Assembly (NCBI GenBank): GCA_017455945.1
Contig: JAFTLM010000420.1
Coordinates: forward strand, 1-6,489
DNA: 6,489 nt
Reading direction: 5' to 3'
From: Clostridia bacterium
GTDB taxonomy: Bacteria; Bacillota; Clostridia; Oscillospirales; CAG-272
Positions 6,236 to 6,489 of this stretch are shown here, piece by piece. The notes below the pieces were generated by a model that saw only the letters and a program-made list of their open reading frames with translations, was not told where the DNA came from and made no database searches. Both the position numbers and the translations under genes were made by a program. How positions within the stretch are numbered: the first letter of the stretch is position 1; each line of letters begins with the position of its first letter.

Positions 6236-6489
6236 TTACTGGTTGGTCTTGTCTTCGTAATCGGCGTTGTAGTATGTGGAATCGCCGTTCTGATCATTGC
6301 CGCCCATATCTCCCATATCGGGGCCGGCACCCTGAGCACCGCTCTGCTTATAGAGTTTTTCGGAAAGTGCATAGAAAGCCTTTTCAAGTGCTTCTGTATC
6401 TGCCTTGATAGCTTCTGTATCTCCTCCGTTAAGCGTTGCACGAAGCTTTTCGATAGCCGCCTTTACGTCTGCCTTGTCCTCTTCGAGGA
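6236..6489 (-). CDS. dnaK: Chaperone DnaK (Hsp70), C-terminal 83 residues only
   Basis: The visible 83 codons are the end of the Hsp70 chaperone; the ATPase and most of the substrate-binding domain lie beyond the window. Residues LEEDKADVKAAIEKLRATLNG and the following ALEKAFYALSEKLYKQ match the helical lid, where DnaK typically reads KADVKAAIEKLK. After this comes the flexible Gly/Met/Asp-rich tail (GPDMGDMGGNDQNG), then a short end YNADYEDKTNQ in place of the more usual acidic DADFEVVD-type terminus. The identification is supported by dnaJ lying immediately downstream on the same strand. Two bases of a further codon precede the frame at the window edge. Confidence 0.95.
   Translation of the reverse strand, partial: LEEDKADVKAAIEKLRATLNGGDTEAIKADTEALEKAFYALSEKLYKQSGAQGAGPDMGDMGGNDQNGDSTYYNADYEDKTNQ

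Noticed and set aside
1..6489. CRISPR array, insertion sequence, phage genes or a wholly new system
   Set aside because: I saw no spaced direct repeats, transposase, integrase or phage-like protein on either strand. Except for short regulatory gaps, the window is filled by recognisable genes.

Overview
The window looks like core chromosome of a low-to-mid GC Firmicute of the class Clostridia, plausibly a gut Oscillospiraceae/Ruminococcaceae-type bacterium. This rests on the dnaK-dnaJ-prmA order, the style of the DnaJ, PrmA and MATE proteins, A/T-rich intergenic spacers with near-consensus sigma-A promoters, and strong Shine-Dalgarno sites. The genus assignment is inference. All supported genes lie on the minus strand, so the transcription order runs from high to low coordinates.

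Reading in transcription order: (1) 6489-4022 is the distal half of a heat-shock operon. It holds the last 83 codons of dnaK, a strong intergenic hairpin, complete dnaJ, and prmA (ribosomal protein L11 methyltransferase), closed by a Rho-independent terminator. The upstream part of the operon (normally hrcA, grpE and the start of dnaK) is outside the window. (2) 4013-1836 is a second, two-gene unit with its own promoter. It encodes an AlkD-type DNA alkylation-repair glycosylase followed 11 bases later by a MATE efflux pump that starts at GTG, and it ends in a terminator. (3) 1807-1650 is a single tRNA-Val(GAC) gene with a perfect consensus promoter, encoded CCA and its own palindromic terminator. 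(4) 1628-1 is a separately promoted glycoside hydrolase family 2 gene of the beta-mannosidase type, cut by the window edge, so its C-terminal third is missing.

Functionally, DnaK and DnaJ are partner chaperones and PrmA is their usual Firmicute operon neighbour. The AlkD-MATE pair suggests a two-step protection against DNA-alkylating compounds, exporting the agent and excising the damaged base. The GH2 enzyme has no signal peptide and probably trims imported mannose-containing oligosaccharides in the cytoplasm. I see no mobile element, CRISPR array, phage gene or clearly new system. The points most worth checking are the tightly linked AlkD-MATE unit, the probable GTG start of alkD, and the U-tract-less hairpin between dnaK and dnaJ.
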